Shown here in pieces: positions 55,701 through 62,208 of a DNA stretch of 64,000 nt (positions are counted from its first letter, which is position 1; each line of letters starts with the position of its first letter). Position numbers and translations under genes: made by a program. Below the pieces are notes generated by a model that searched no databases, was not told the DNA's origin, and saw only the letters and a list, made by a program, of their open reading frames with translations. The DNA is from Dendrobium chrysotoxum (taxonomy: Eukaryota; Streptophyta; Magnoliopsida; Asparagales; Orchidaceae), in assembly GCA_019925795.1 (NCBI GenBank), contig CM034310.1:14466764-14530763 (forward strand), read 5' to 3'.

Positions 55701-58700
55701 CTACCTCTGTACCAACATGTCTATTTAAATCTCCTCTAATAAAAATTTCACTAGGATTCAACCATCAAACACTTAAAGCAAAACACATTCATATTCCGCA
55801 ACAGTTTATCGAGGTAGACAAATTTAAATATCACTTGCTCATAAAGTGCTAATGTTTGATCAAAAATATCACTAGGATTCATTCTCAAACAGTCTATTGT
55901 CAGTAAGGACGAGGGCACATGTCCTCTAACTGGCGATTTTGCCGCCAAATGGCACCACAGGTAAACGGTTATGACCGGTGCCCTCTAAACCAGGTGATTT
56001 GCCACCAAATGATACCACTAAATTACGGTCATGACCAGAGCCCGTATGCTCCGCAATGACATTAAATTCTTGAGATATGAATCAATAGGATATGCTCGAT
56101 AGGGCATAAAGCTCTCTATTAGCTAAGGTGGATTTAAATTTATCCCTTTAGCAAACATCCACCCTAGATCTATAAGATACTCTTGGACGACGCAACCCAT
56201 GACTATTGAAAAGGATCCTGTTGTTAGGTTGGGTCGACTACCTCCTCTGACTAAGTAGACCAGGACTACGATGGTCCGGGACGACAGAATCATGGGATTT
56301 TGATCGAGCTCATCATCACTCCCCCCACAATCTGCTTTAAGTGCAAGATGGTGAAATTTTAAATTTTAAATATCAAATTTTTAGATACCAAACCAATGTT
56401 GTTATTATATGCCGGATATCACGTATCTACGGATAAAATGTATTCATCGACGACTAGCCTTAATCGAAAGTTCTCTCTCGTTATCGGGAGGGATAATTAA
56501 CTATAGGGGCTTGCGCCTACAGGAAACCAGAACTCATATCATAAAGTCCTCACAAAATAAGAGCGAAATATTTGGGTAGTGTCTTACCTATAAACCTAAT
56601 TTGTCTTCTAAAAATTTACCCCGAAACTTAATTCGTTAAAACTCTCCGTGAAAGAGAAGAGGCTAGGGCGCAAATTTTTCGGAGCCCACAAGCACACAAG
56701 TGTCACCATAAATAATGGTGATTATAAAGATTTAATACTAATAATAATGAGATAAGGATCACAATGGTCCCCTGCCTCTTTATAAATGATCAAAATGATC
56801 CCCAACTATTTAAAAGTCTCATTTTAGTCCTTTGAAAATTTTAATGGGGACTTAAATTATCTCACTGAAGGACTAATTTGGTCCCTCTTTAAAGAGTTAA
56901 AGGACCAAATTTGTACTTTTATATATTCAAGGATTATTTGTCTTTCAAAAAAATTGGTGGGCTAATTTGGTCTTTTTCTCTAATAATAACTATAGAAATT
57001 TGCTTAAGCATAATTCATAATATTAACTCTAACTAAAGAGCATAAGAGCACGTAAAGTAGGAATAAGTCACTTTGGCATTCAATCAAATAATAAAATAAT
57101 GAAGTACGCAAAAAATAAACCTAAAGAGTAAATAACACAAATGATTTTAATGCAACTATTCACGATCTTTTGCCCACTTGCCATTCAGAAGCCTTCTCTC
57201 ACACGCCATTCACCGCCGAACATCTACTCATAACCATTTAAATTGCCTCTGTTGCTACAAACAAAGGAGTGCCGCTTAGCATCTATTAATGAACCTTTGC
57301 CCATATAACATTCACAAGCCTCTTTTGCATGCCATCCACCTTTCGACCTTCCTCTCAATATCCTTTCATTATCATATCCACAATCACAAGTCATTGTGAT
57401 CCTCCTTTGTTCCTCCGCTCATTGATCATCCGACATAACAGTCCAATCGCAAGACAACCAACTAGATTCCACAGCATTAACAACAACTTTTCACAACAAT
57501 TTTTCCAACAACATCTTGTAACCTGACTTTTCAAATAGTAAAATCCATACCAAACAAAGCCTAGATTGTATCTTGATAATTGCACGCAAGACTTGAAGCA
57601 CAAGGAACTTTGGTAGGACAATAAAAATAGCAACTTCCCCAGCGCCATCCGTAAACCCATTTTTAAACTAGTTTATTAATGTTTTCTTGACATTATTTGT
57701 TACTTGCATCATTTGATTTCCCAATAAGTTTATCAACTAAATTAGAGAACATACAAAAACAACTATATCAAGTCTTTATCCCACTATATGGGGTCGGCTA
57801 TATGAATCTTGTTTCTCCATTGTGTCCTATTAATAGTGAAATTCTCATTTAAATCTAATAAAAAAATATTTTTAATATTTTATAACTAAGTTTTTTTAGG
57901 TCTACTTCTACTTTTCCTAGCATAGGCCAAATCTAATACATCTACTCTTTGAATTGGGTCATCGGAAGACTGACGTTTTATGTTACCAAACCATTTAAGG
58001 CGACTCTCTCTAATCTTATGTGCCACTGGAGCTACTACAACATTTTCACATATATACTTGTTTCACATTCTGTCTCTACGAGTGAAGCCACTCATCCACC
58101 CGAGCATCCTCATATCTGCAACACTTAATTTTATGTTTCTCTTTTAATAACCAATATTTTGCACTATAAACCATTGCAGGTCTCACCTCCATCTTATAGA
58201 ATTTCCCGTTAAGTTTGAGGGGTACTTTGCTATCACACAATAGGCCCGATACATTCCGCCACTTCAACCATCCAACTTGAATTCTAGTCATAATATCCCC
58301 ATCTATTTCACCATCACTTTGACCAATAGACCCGAGATATCTAAAACATGCACTCTTACTAATGATTTGATCGCCCAAAATCACAGTCCCCCACTAAATC
58401 TATTACTACTAAAATTAAACTCCATGTATTCGGTTTTAGATCTACTCAAACAAAAACCTTTAGACTCAATGGTTGACCTCCATAGTTCAAGTTTACCATT
58501 ATGCTTAAAAAAATTGATAACAATGACCCAAGTTCTGATGACAACACTTCATGAGCAAAATAGAACTGAAAGAAAATCTCTTGGCTCTGCCAGATAACAA
58601 TTGTTCTCAAAGTAGCATCTGTGCTTTGGTTAAGTTATAGCTCCTATTATCAACTGCATTGATTATTATTCACCTTTCAAGCGTGCACTACCCTACTTAT

Positions 58701-59395
58701 CAATTCTGTTGCTAGAATCATCCCTAATGGAGAAAGAATTCCACATCTTGATATCGAACTAATTCAGTAAATCATAACGGAACTGCAGAAAGAACTGACA
58801 ACCAGCAGTTTGCCTCCAGAAGACTCACTGGATATTGACTACTGACCCCCTAGGCATTAGGTAAAGAACCCTCGCCGATCCAAGAAATGATTAATCAACA
58901 AGAACAACAGAATGTTATTGTAAATGAAGAGAGAGAGGTTGTGGATAAAGATACCTTGGAGTACGGGAGGATGTGATCGTAGTCGTGGCAGAGGCATCCA
59001 GGGCATCCTACGAGCTTTCGAAAGATGATGTTGCCAAGAGGATCCCTCCGCCACCTGTCAGGATCCCTCCCCTTCACTTTCTCAGCCTTTTCCCAGCACT
59101 GCTGCTTTACGCTGTAAGGAAAGCTACGAGGATTCGCTGCTCCTCCACCCCCACCGATTCCACCGTTTATATTATTGTGATCTTCGATGGGCTCATTGCT
59201 AAACCATTGATACCCATCTTCCGCAAGGTATGGCACACGGTCGTCGAGAAGAGAACCGACAGGTTGTACGGAGGTTCGATGGTGGCCGGAGGTTCGGTCA
59301 AGCTCGAAGCCCGAAGAGTCGAAGGAGGGCCGTTCTCGCTCCGGCGACACAGCCGCAGTCCTCCTCCTTCCAGCGGCCGACTTCCTCGGCCGCAT
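25666..59395 (-). CDS. HNH endonuclease-domain protein, 4 exons, 215 aa, 31.3-kb intron 1
   Basis: The spliced coding sequence is 59395-58955, 27681-27643, 26311-26227 and 25748-25666 on the minus strand: 441+39+85+83 = 648 bases, 215 residues plus TAG. Each intron starts GT and ends AG, and all three junctions keep frame (phases 0, 0, 1). Residues 1-90 are Arg/Ser-rich then Gly-rich and likely disordered. Residues ~92-165 form the HNH region: CWEKAEKVKGRDPDRWRRD, then CPGCLCHDYDH (first catalytic-type His, with possible zinc Cys), then LENCQVLQ (the central Asn of HNH). The tail is ELSAYGNVRRAQDSGGC. From memory, plant genomes encode similar HNH-domain proteins of about this size with the same core order. 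The biological role is not established; nuclease activity on DNA is inferred from the fold. No signal peptide or membrane segment is visible. The only serious alternative is a misassembly bringing exon 1 to this distance. Confidence 0.85.
26227..26311 (-). CDS. HNH gene exon 3
   Basis: The acceptor is ACTTTCAG|GCTACT and the donor is TATCAG|GTATGT. The 85 bases encode ATVNRVKGNKTEISKSDLIQ and KSAYCRVS plus the first base of a Gly codon. ATVNRVKGNK follows the HNH core directly in this protein type. Intron 2 (27642-26312) is 1,331 bases. Confidence 0.85.
27643..27681 (-). CDS. HNH gene exon 2, 39-base micro-exon
   Basis: The acceptor is ATATTTCAG|GGTGG and the donor is TTACAG|GTACAG. The 39 bases encode GGKSTLENCQVLQ, which contains the conserved Asn and hydrophobic core of the HNH motif. 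It continues exactly from HILPYSK of exon 1 in phase 0. It lies 31,273 bases away from exon 1. Confidence 0.85.
27683..29930. other. Intron 1 sequence near exon 2, little recognised
   Basis: I see no ORF of coding character. At about 28260-28350 the plus strand reads 'cttctaattttaaca' then 'tgatatcaaaaagctagg', which resembles a copia LTR end followed by a tRNA-Met primer-binding site (usual form tggtatcagagc). This may be a worn LTR border, but no second LTR or pol was found to support it. Confidence 0.35.
31087..31280. repeat. Duplicated hairpin-bearing segment in repeat A
   Basis: Two related segments, at about 31087-31120 and 31248-31281, start gtcgactc and end atcggg. The first has a 7-bp stem CTCTATC/GATAGAG (31091-31097 and 31106-31112). 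The second has CTCCTAT/ATAGGAG (31252-31258 and 31267-31273). Both loops are 8 bases. Confidence 0.6.
33513..33905. repeat. Five-copy hairpin motif block in repeat A
   Basis: The motif CCCACCACGCTTAAGAAAGC followed by GTGTAT occurs with changes at 33521, 33598, 33691, 33760 and 33874. In the best copies CACGCTT and AAGCGTG form a 7-bp stem around AAGA. Spacers differ in length (about 60-110 bp) and sequence, so this is a dispersed motif and not a simple tandem array. A related set lies reversed at 51505-51775. Confidence 0.75.
34020..34300. repeat. Low-complexity C/T tract and AT-rich ~26-bp tandem repeat
   Basis: 34020-34130 is a poly-pyrimidine run of tttctttt-type units. From about 34155 to 34290 units like 'acatataatataaatatatt' plus 'atata' repeat about five times at roughly 26 bp. 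Confidence 0.75.
34381..35100. other. G-rich tract of repeat A with a (CT)n microsatellite at 34640-34713
   Basis: This GC-rich stretch leaves long frames open on both strands (up to 202 codons), but the translations are Arg/Gly/Ser-rich or (RE)n/(SL)n and show no domain. The equivalent tract in repeat B (about 50500-51200, reversed) has different frames, which argues against a gene. The microsatellite is ctctct with two tttct interruptions. Confidence 0.55.
35191..35501. mobile_element. Foldback MITE with long terminal inverted repeats (311 bp)
   Basis: The left end GGAGAAATTATTCTGT and right end ACAGAATAATTTCTCC open an inverted repeat whose first 53 bases match with 5 mismatches, and the similarity continues inward through 'gtatttgtagatacaca'. 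The element is flanked by ctaaaga on both sides (35184-35190 and 35502-35508), extendable to ctaaagagg if the outer GG is counted as target. A 7-9 bp duplication and long TIRs point to a Mutator-like or hAT-like non-autonomous element. No ORF is present. The centre holds repeats of 'actcactaaata'. Confidence 0.8.
35690..36010 (+). pseudogene. Ty1/copia integrase fragment, degenerate
   Basis: Plus-strand pieces read FLMKHKSEICHIIKR, QAQFKTKI and VLIIDNGKEHFHSIPKDYLL, the copia integrase core around the second catalytic Asp (IDNGKE). There are in-frame stops and at least one frameshift, and no flanking LTRs are recognised. It lies in the opposite orientation to the HNH gene. Confidence 0.7.
36011..36574. 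other. Intronic sequence, nothing recognised
   Basis: This joins the copia fragment to the gypsy LTR. A 104-codon open frame on the minus strand (36576-36262) has no recognisable motif. A short inverted pair, 'catgataat' with 'attaataagtatcatg', is at about 36453-36480. Confidence 0.4.
36575..37015 (+). repeat. LTR of gypsy remnant 1, left copy
   Basis: It shares with 39885-40310 the phrases 'gagggaattaattaagg', 'gggagagccta/ttattta', 'ctagggtttg/agcgggagag', 'cgatc(t/a)acctctc' and 'tagatc'. It is also purine-rich on the plus strand. The exact ends are uncertain. Confidence 0.65.
37016..37390 (-). repeat. Inverted LTR copy of gypsy remnant 1
   Basis: The phrases 'gatagatcgactctccc', 'cgccgctaggaag' and 'ctctcccttaaatagccct' are the reverse complement of the LTR phrases at 36870-36960 and 36770-36800. 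It begins right where the plus LTR ends and stops abruptly at the first base of the truncated pol, so two LTR copies lie tail to tail before pol. A ~45-bp unit (cctaaat, cttcctaatcaacataaac) repeats at 37300-37390. Confidence 0.7.
37391..39831 (+). pseudogene. Ty3/gypsy pol remnant 1: RT, RNase H, integrase, chromodomain-like end
   Basis: The first readable part is mid-RT (FFKIDLKLGHHQIRMQPADI), so gag, protease and the RT start are missing. RT continues with MPFGLTNAPATFQLLMNKVF and the catalytic box FFDDILVYS (37612-37640). RNase H has VETDASGYGLAAVL at about 38050. The 38248-38655 piece includes ADALSRR and the integrase zinc region (HGIAIGGHLGVQKTYH). The integrase core is at 38773-39169 with AIDFIEELPKSEG and TTYHPRKDGQT in two frames. 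The C-terminal piece reads AYRLQLPL, FHVSQLRSAI and then, shifted, WKPYEMI and FHLKNKVHL. The order RT-RH-integrase defines Ty3/gypsy. Stops and frameshifts are many. It lies opposite to the HNH gene. Confidence 0.85.
39838..39878 (+). promoter_or_regulatory. (GGT)n/(G)n tract, probable polypurine-tract region
   Basis: 'ggtggtggtggtggtgg' followed by three ggggggt runs sits between the end of pol and the right LTR, where a gypsy polypurine tract is expected. Expansion by slippage is likely. Confidence 0.45.
39885..40310 (+). repeat. LTR of gypsy remnant 1, right copy
   Basis: It is homologous to 36575-37015 in the same orientation (see phrases there). Divergence is high enough that this insertion is old. 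It ends near 'ttttacttccaaaatgcatc', the sequence seen reversed at 37020-37045. Confidence 0.65.
40311..41100. other. Intronic sequence, nothing firm
   Basis: This is possibly further gypsy-derived DNA, since a gag fragment follows, but no domain could be read here. Short frames at 40785-41012 and 40482-40685 have no recognisable motif. Confidence 0.35.
41101..41660 (+). pseudogene. Ty3/gypsy gag fragment, degenerate
   Basis: Plus-strand frames read a gag-like run (KYERRFTKLARYVSEMV, then HLFQMGL) followed by a basic stretch (RGYRHHRPPKM) and the tail of a zinc knuckle (GHFTRDCSF at about 41625-41650), with several stops and frameshifts. It lies after the 3' LTR of gypsy remnant 1, so it is probably from a different insertion. 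Confidence 0.55.
41661..41966. other. Short intronic stretch before the Tekay-like element
   Basis: Nothing is recognised. The left end of the following LTR is truncated here by about 135 bp relative to its partner, so part of this DNA may mark a deletion or later insertion. Confidence 0.4.
41967..43322 (-). repeat. 3' LTR of the Tekay-like element (outer end truncated)
   Basis: It matches 48312-50120 from 'tatcataacatatcaag' to the terminal CA at 43321-43322. It lacks the first ~135 bp (plus-strand order) of the other LTR and also a ~415-bp internal block present at 48548-48962 of the other LTR. Confidence 0.85.
43323..43332 (-). promoter_or_regulatory. Polypurine tract TAAGGAGGGG
   Basis: On the element strand TAAGGAGGGG directly precedes the 3' LTR and follows the aatttcgaggacgaaatta signature (43334-43355). 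It primes plus-strand DNA synthesis. Confidence 0.8.
43362..46800 (-). pseudogene. Tekay-like pol: protease, RT, RNase H, integrase, chromodomain-like end
   Basis: The protease piece at 46795-46433 ends MDWLIQNFATIEC; its catalytic triplet reads D-Y-D at about 46690 where D-(S/T)-G is expected. RT at 46130-45876 includes WSAHVLFVKKKDRSMRMCID, and the catalytic box FIDDILIYS lies near 45700-45670. At 45634-45323 the RT/RNase H connection includes RNFIGLVGYNRRFVK. RNase H end at 45008-44763 includes FPGKANIMVDSLSRK. The integrase zinc region at 44697-44467 has H, H, C, C (SIHPG-type motif, KCEACQ). The integrase core at 44409-43930 has a stretch around 44240-44190 that is out of frame, so the second catalytic Asp is read only in a neighbouring frame. 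The C-terminal part at 43910-43362 includes SPRYIGPFKLIERI and a chromodomain-like end (VKVKWKYMSKKEAAWE). The copy is dead. Confidence 0.9.
46830..47927 (-). pseudogene. Tekay-like gag with intact CCHC zinc knuckle
   Basis: A likely start Met is at 47927 (MSEKLPERMTDQSSRSDN). Capsid-like pieces follow (FKPPAFKGTSGPTVADD, GEAERWW at about 47570). A piece at 47394-47209 contains CHRFLRGLRDQLRVMLTPF. The zinc knuckle near 47030-46980 reads CFRCGELGHHKVNC, a complete CX2CX4HX4C. Stops at several points break the frame. The normal role is to package the element RNA. Confidence 0.8.
48159..48170 (-). promoter_or_regulatory. tRNA-Met-type primer-binding site
   Basis: On the element strand TGGTATCAGAGTCG follows the 5' LTR end (GTGTGACGAAAAT). 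This is the usual initiator tRNA-Met complement of plant LTR retrotransposons with one changed base near its end. Confidence 0.85.
48176..50120 (-). repeat. 5' LTR of the Tekay-like element
   Basis: It spans from the primer-binding-site side (cgtcacacccc) to the CA at 50119-50120, ~1,945 bp. It has a small direct duplication (aatgcattcaaataaaataat, about 49180-49230) absent from the other LTR and a ~415-bp segment (48548-48962) missing there. As the 5' LTR in gene orientation it may carry promoter and polyadenylation signals acting within the HNH intron; this is inference. Confidence 0.85.
51505..51775. repeat. Four-copy hairpin motif block in repeat B
   Basis: Copies at about 51507, 51577, 51683 and 51749 read TACACGCTTTTCTCTAGCGT followed by AGCGGGA, with changes. 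This is the reverse complement of the repeat A motif. The stem is ACGCT/AGCGT in the fourth copy and ACGTC/GACGT in the third, with the same loop TTTCTCT. Confidence 0.7.
52130..53850. repeat. Degenerate short-repeat tract in repeat B
   Basis: Phrases such as 'ctacctac', 'acttgcaaac', 'acaaatgaacgcaa', 'gcaatgaca' and 'caacaatctacctac' recur at irregular distances. Frames open on both strands are short and give no domain. It looks like an ancient version of the tandem array that follows it. Confidence 0.45.
53850..54335. repeat. Tandem repeat, ~112-bp unit, about 4.3 copies
   Basis: The anchor 'ggatccgcaacatgtatac' recurs at 53874, 53987, 54099, 54212 and 54322, spacings 113, 112, 113 and 110. 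Units also contain 'ggcgtctaccaa', 'aagataatgtgtagaagatg' and 'aattcaattcgcaatg'. The last unit stops about 15 bases into its body where the LINE fragment begins. Confidence 0.85.
54341..55760 (-). pseudogene. RTE-type LINE fragment: endonuclease and N-terminal RT
   Basis: From 55761 downward: apurinic-type endonuclease motif GDLNRHVGTE and ILDFSLAYDFIIAN (55761-55516); then a linker with LVLDFKMRGHK; then KYIKDEDQKVLLLEEDIQQR (54996 down); then RT parts GKAVGSDDVPIEVWKCLGEE, ANYRGIKFL, NQFGFMPGRS and FIDLEKAY, ending at 54341. Several stops and frameshifts are present. The rest of RT is missing at the 112-bp array. LINEs of the RTE clade copy themselves by nicking DNA with this endonuclease. 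Confidence 0.8.
56691..57734. other. Intronic spacer between repeat B and the LINE 3' fragment
   Basis: Phrases like 'caatggtcccc', 'gatccccaac' and 'ctaatttggtcc' at 56755-56975 form a worn internal repeat. 57170-57520 is C/A-rich with 'gccattca' recurring three times. No gene is seen. Confidence 0.45.
57735..58505 (-). pseudogene. RTE-type LINE fragment: C-terminal RT and 3' end
   Basis: From 58505 downward: LELWRSTIESKGFCLSRSKT, EYMEFNF, then 58384-58076 with ILGDQIISKSACFRYLGSIG, GWLKWRNVSGLLCDSKVPLK and LNGKFYK, VRPAMVYSAKYW. This is the end of the RTE-type RT ORF. It is followed at about 57775 by the family's usual end, reverse-complemented as 'ccatatagtgggataaagac' and 'ttgatatagttgtttttg'. 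Stops are scattered. It lies about 450 bases inside intron 1 from exon 1. Confidence 0.8.
58955..59395 (-). CDS. HNH gene exon 1 (residues 1-147)
   Basis: The start is the ATG at 59395-59393. The frame is also open a little further upstream, but only through a TTG codon. The ATG at 59446 belongs to another frame that does not reach the HNH region. The exon encodes an Arg-rich N-terminus (MRPRKSAAGRRRTAAVSPER), a middle part with YLAEDGYQWFSNEPIEDHN, a Gly stretch, and the first half of the HNH domain ending HILPYSK. The donor is CCAAG|GTATCT at 58954. Exon 1 is GC-rich against AT-rich surroundings, as expected for coding DNA. Confidence 0.9.
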
Positions 59396-59508
59396 TTGGC
59401 TTTCCAATTTGGCTCATCTGCCATGTCGATTTTTATTTGGAAGAGTATAATTGGTGCCCGTAAATAAAATTTTAAATTAGAAAAATGTATATACACATTA
59501 TGAAACTT

Positions 59509-59552
<44 letters not shown>

Positions 59553-60738
59553 TAAAAGTTTATTATTTAACGAATGAACTCTACTTTTTTTTTATTTATA
59601 TTGTGATCAGTCAAAATGCTAAATCAAACCCATATTAGTCGATACCAAAATTTCGATGGATTTCTCCACAAAAGGCATCAATGAGAGCAGCTGCGTGCGA
59701 AGAAGAAGAAATATTACTAGACTTATGGATTTATGTTACAATGATCATAATAAAAAAAATTTGAGAATTAATTGTACCATAACAACAATCAAATCACATT
59801 TGAAAGAAAAACTAAAAATTTCATTACAGAGATGACATTTGAGCCTCATGTAATCGAGAGATTATTCTTTGCGGAGGCCAATCCAAGCATATCACGTCAT
59901 CCAATACACTGTACATTGGGTGACTCTTGGTACTATAGAAAAATTTCATCAGAATTTACTATTCCTTCTTTTCTTACTCTTATCTGAAGGTTCTTCCGTT
60001 GGTGATATCATGTATGGAAACATATAGAGCTTATCTCATTTCTTTCTTAAATTTCTTGGTCGTGTATATTTCCGACTGTACATATGAGGAATGGGCCTTT
60101 ATGGTGTGAAATTAAAAATCCCAAATTCAAAACTTGGATTTAGCATATTGTCCCTTTTTTTTAGCTGGATGTTTTTTCTTTTATTAACTTCAAGGGTTTG
60201 AGTTTTGATTAAGCTCACATGTGTAATTTTCTTTCTTTGGAGTTGTTTATTTTGCTCTTCATTTGTAACTTCTCCTTATAGCAATGGTGAAATTTATATC
60301 TTTTAAGAAAAAAAAACTGTACCAAAGAAAGCCGTCATGGTGAAATTTATGTTTTTGGCGTCGTTGAAGGTCTCCTCTATTCGCTTTATATTTATAGCTC
60401 TGTTCAATATCTTTTACCACTGGATGGAGTCCTCTTGCAATGTTAGAATTTTCTCCATCCATGTTAAGAACTTTTTAATTATGCAAATCAGTTTAATATT
60501 CTACATAATCTAAACACTGAAAATCTTAAACATGATGATTTTCACAGAACTTTAATTAGGAAAAAATATGCATTGATTCATGATGATCTTCTTTATAAAA
60601 TTTGATCAAAATATTGAGAAATTAGGTTTCTCTCTTTGGACCTTTTCTCTTTTTGTTCGCTATAGCTTTTCTTAATGGAGAGAAATTAACACTTAGCATA
60701 TAGAAAGAAGACTGGTAGTTATTAATTTGGTCATTTAG
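59396..60738. other. Upstream region of the HNH gene with a (TA)n microsatellite
   Basis: (TA)17 lies at 59516-59550, about 120 bases upstream of the start codon. It may contain the TATA element, but no single box can be singled out. The rest is AT-rich with no gene that I can recognise. Confidence 0.5.
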
Positions 60739-60853
60739 ATTTTGTTTGGAACAGCTTTCAAAGAAACTTTCTAGCATAAAAATTTCTAATTTAAAGAATT
60801 TTTGTGCTAAAAAATTACTTGAGAAAATAGTAAGAAAACTATCACAAACAAAA
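60739..60853. mobile_element. MITE-like element, family 1, copy 3
   Basis: The left end 'ttttgtttggaacagctttc' and the reverse-complemented right end 'gttttgtttgtgatagtttt' are inverted repeats. The centre folds on 'tagcataaaaattt' and 'gaatttttgtgcta'. It has the same end motif as 21677-21805 and 25252-25345. Confidence 0.5.
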
Positions 60854-62208
60854 CTTTTAATCAAATAGTTCATAAATATTTGATGAATTATACCCCTTTT
60901 GACCAATAGAATTTTTGCTCATGTTTAATTATAAACTATAATTAAAATTTAAAGTAATGTGGGCCACTTAATAAAAATATTTCTATCATTCTCTCACTTG
61001 GCCCATATGATATCATTCAATTTAATGATTTAATACTAATCAAAATAATGCATTATAAGATATCATAAATTAATTATTAAGTAAAAATTAATTGGGATCA
61101 TGGCAATTGTATATCGTCTATGCGATATAGATCTGTTAATTTATCGTAGTATTAATTTTATACATAACATGACCTAGAATGAGTTATTACCATAACGGTT
61201 CAATTATTATGTTATAAAAATTTTCTTTAAATCCTTCAATGTAATGAGTTATAACCATAACTGTTCAATGATTAGTAATGTTATGTTTTGCCTTTATGAG
61301 GTTTTTAATAATTTGAATTTTTTAGGCTTTTCTAACTTTTTAATTAAAATTTCAATGCTAAACCGGGCATATTTGTTCACAGGAAAATTTTTCATAGTAT
61401 AACTTTTGATATATCGTAGTTGATAATATTCTACACATTCTAATATTCTATTCGTAATTTTCACTAGTTTTAAAAATATGTCATTTTAATGGTCTGTAAA
61501 AATATTTTGGCACTATACTTAGCGTTGTAGTATAATAAAAACTTTGAAAGATTACAACGAACAATATGTGGCAATTTAATAAAATTCTAAAAGATGTTAA
61601 ATTTTGTAATTGCCATTCCTCGAATTTTCATCAAGTTAATTATTAGTAAGACATTTCATGAAACCCCATGGTAATTGTGACATTCTGTATTATACTTAAA
61701 AATACATTATTTCAAGGTTTATATTCTTGAATTGTGTGAATATGAAAGAAATTCTAATGATTGGAGGAGGTCCTAACATGTTATCTATTGAGAGTTGTAG
61801 GGGCTTGAAATCTCTTAAAATCAATGGTGCTACGTATTGAGAGTTATAAGAGTTTGTTATCTGATAAGCTAGCACAAAGAGTTGTAAGAGTTTGAATTTT
61901 GAATTTTGATATTTATTAGACGATATAAGGCCTCAAAAACATTCTCTGTGTTATGAGAAATAATGATCGTGTGTTTACTGTTCTGGTACTTTACTATTCT
62001 GTTATTATTTGTTCTATGGTTTTTGAAGCAATGTGGTAAAGTTATTATTTACTGCTCTGTTGATACATGTTTATTCTAGTAGTCTATTTATAGTTCTGCA
62101 CAGATAAATGTAATTTATTATTTCTACTTTAATACCATCCTTTATTATTATTAGACTTAGATAGATTGAATGTGTCCTGCTAAGTTGTAATTTCTCATGT
62201 CTACTTTT
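60854..62208. other. AT-rich DNA, no gene recognised
   Basis: Small direct repeats occur, such as 'atgagttat(t)accataac' at about 61181 and 61247 and 'attgagagtt(g/a)ta' at 61788 and 61836. Nothing coding is seen. Confidence 0.45.

Larger units (their letters stand above)
50121..56690 (-). repeat. Non-coding repeat B, inverted partner of repeat A
   Basis: The right end is the reverse complement of TGTGGGCTCCGAAAA at 56690. 55760-56690 and about 50440-52120 match repeat A in opposite orientation. Between them lie a degenerate short-repeat tract (52130-53850), a 112-bp tandem array and a LINE fragment, none of which I find in repeat A. The stretch 50121-50500 also contains 'acaagagagggggagttgaa', similar to the Sirevirus LTR phrase at 10490 and 19780, so another LTR remnant may be fused here. 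No protein of its own is seen. Confidence 0.6.
27682..58954 (-). other. Intron 1 of the HNH gene, 31,273 bp, packed with transposons
   Basis: This intron separates two exons that join in frame inside the HNH domain. It contains the inverted repeats A and B, a foldback MITE, copia and gypsy remnants, a Tekay-like gypsy in the same orientation as the gene, and two RTE LINE fragments. No gap lies inside it. Plant genes with heterochromatic transposon-filled introns are known (Arabidopsis IBM1 and RPP7) and need the IBM2/ASI1-EDM2 pathway for full-length transcripts; whether this gene behaves so is inference. Confidence 0.8.

Noticed and set aside
59167..59496. Alternative 5' reading frame starting MADEPNWKAKCG over HNH exon 1
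   Set aside because: It is in another frame, has no domain and does not lead to the splice donor at 58954; the HNH frame has a matching domain and donor.
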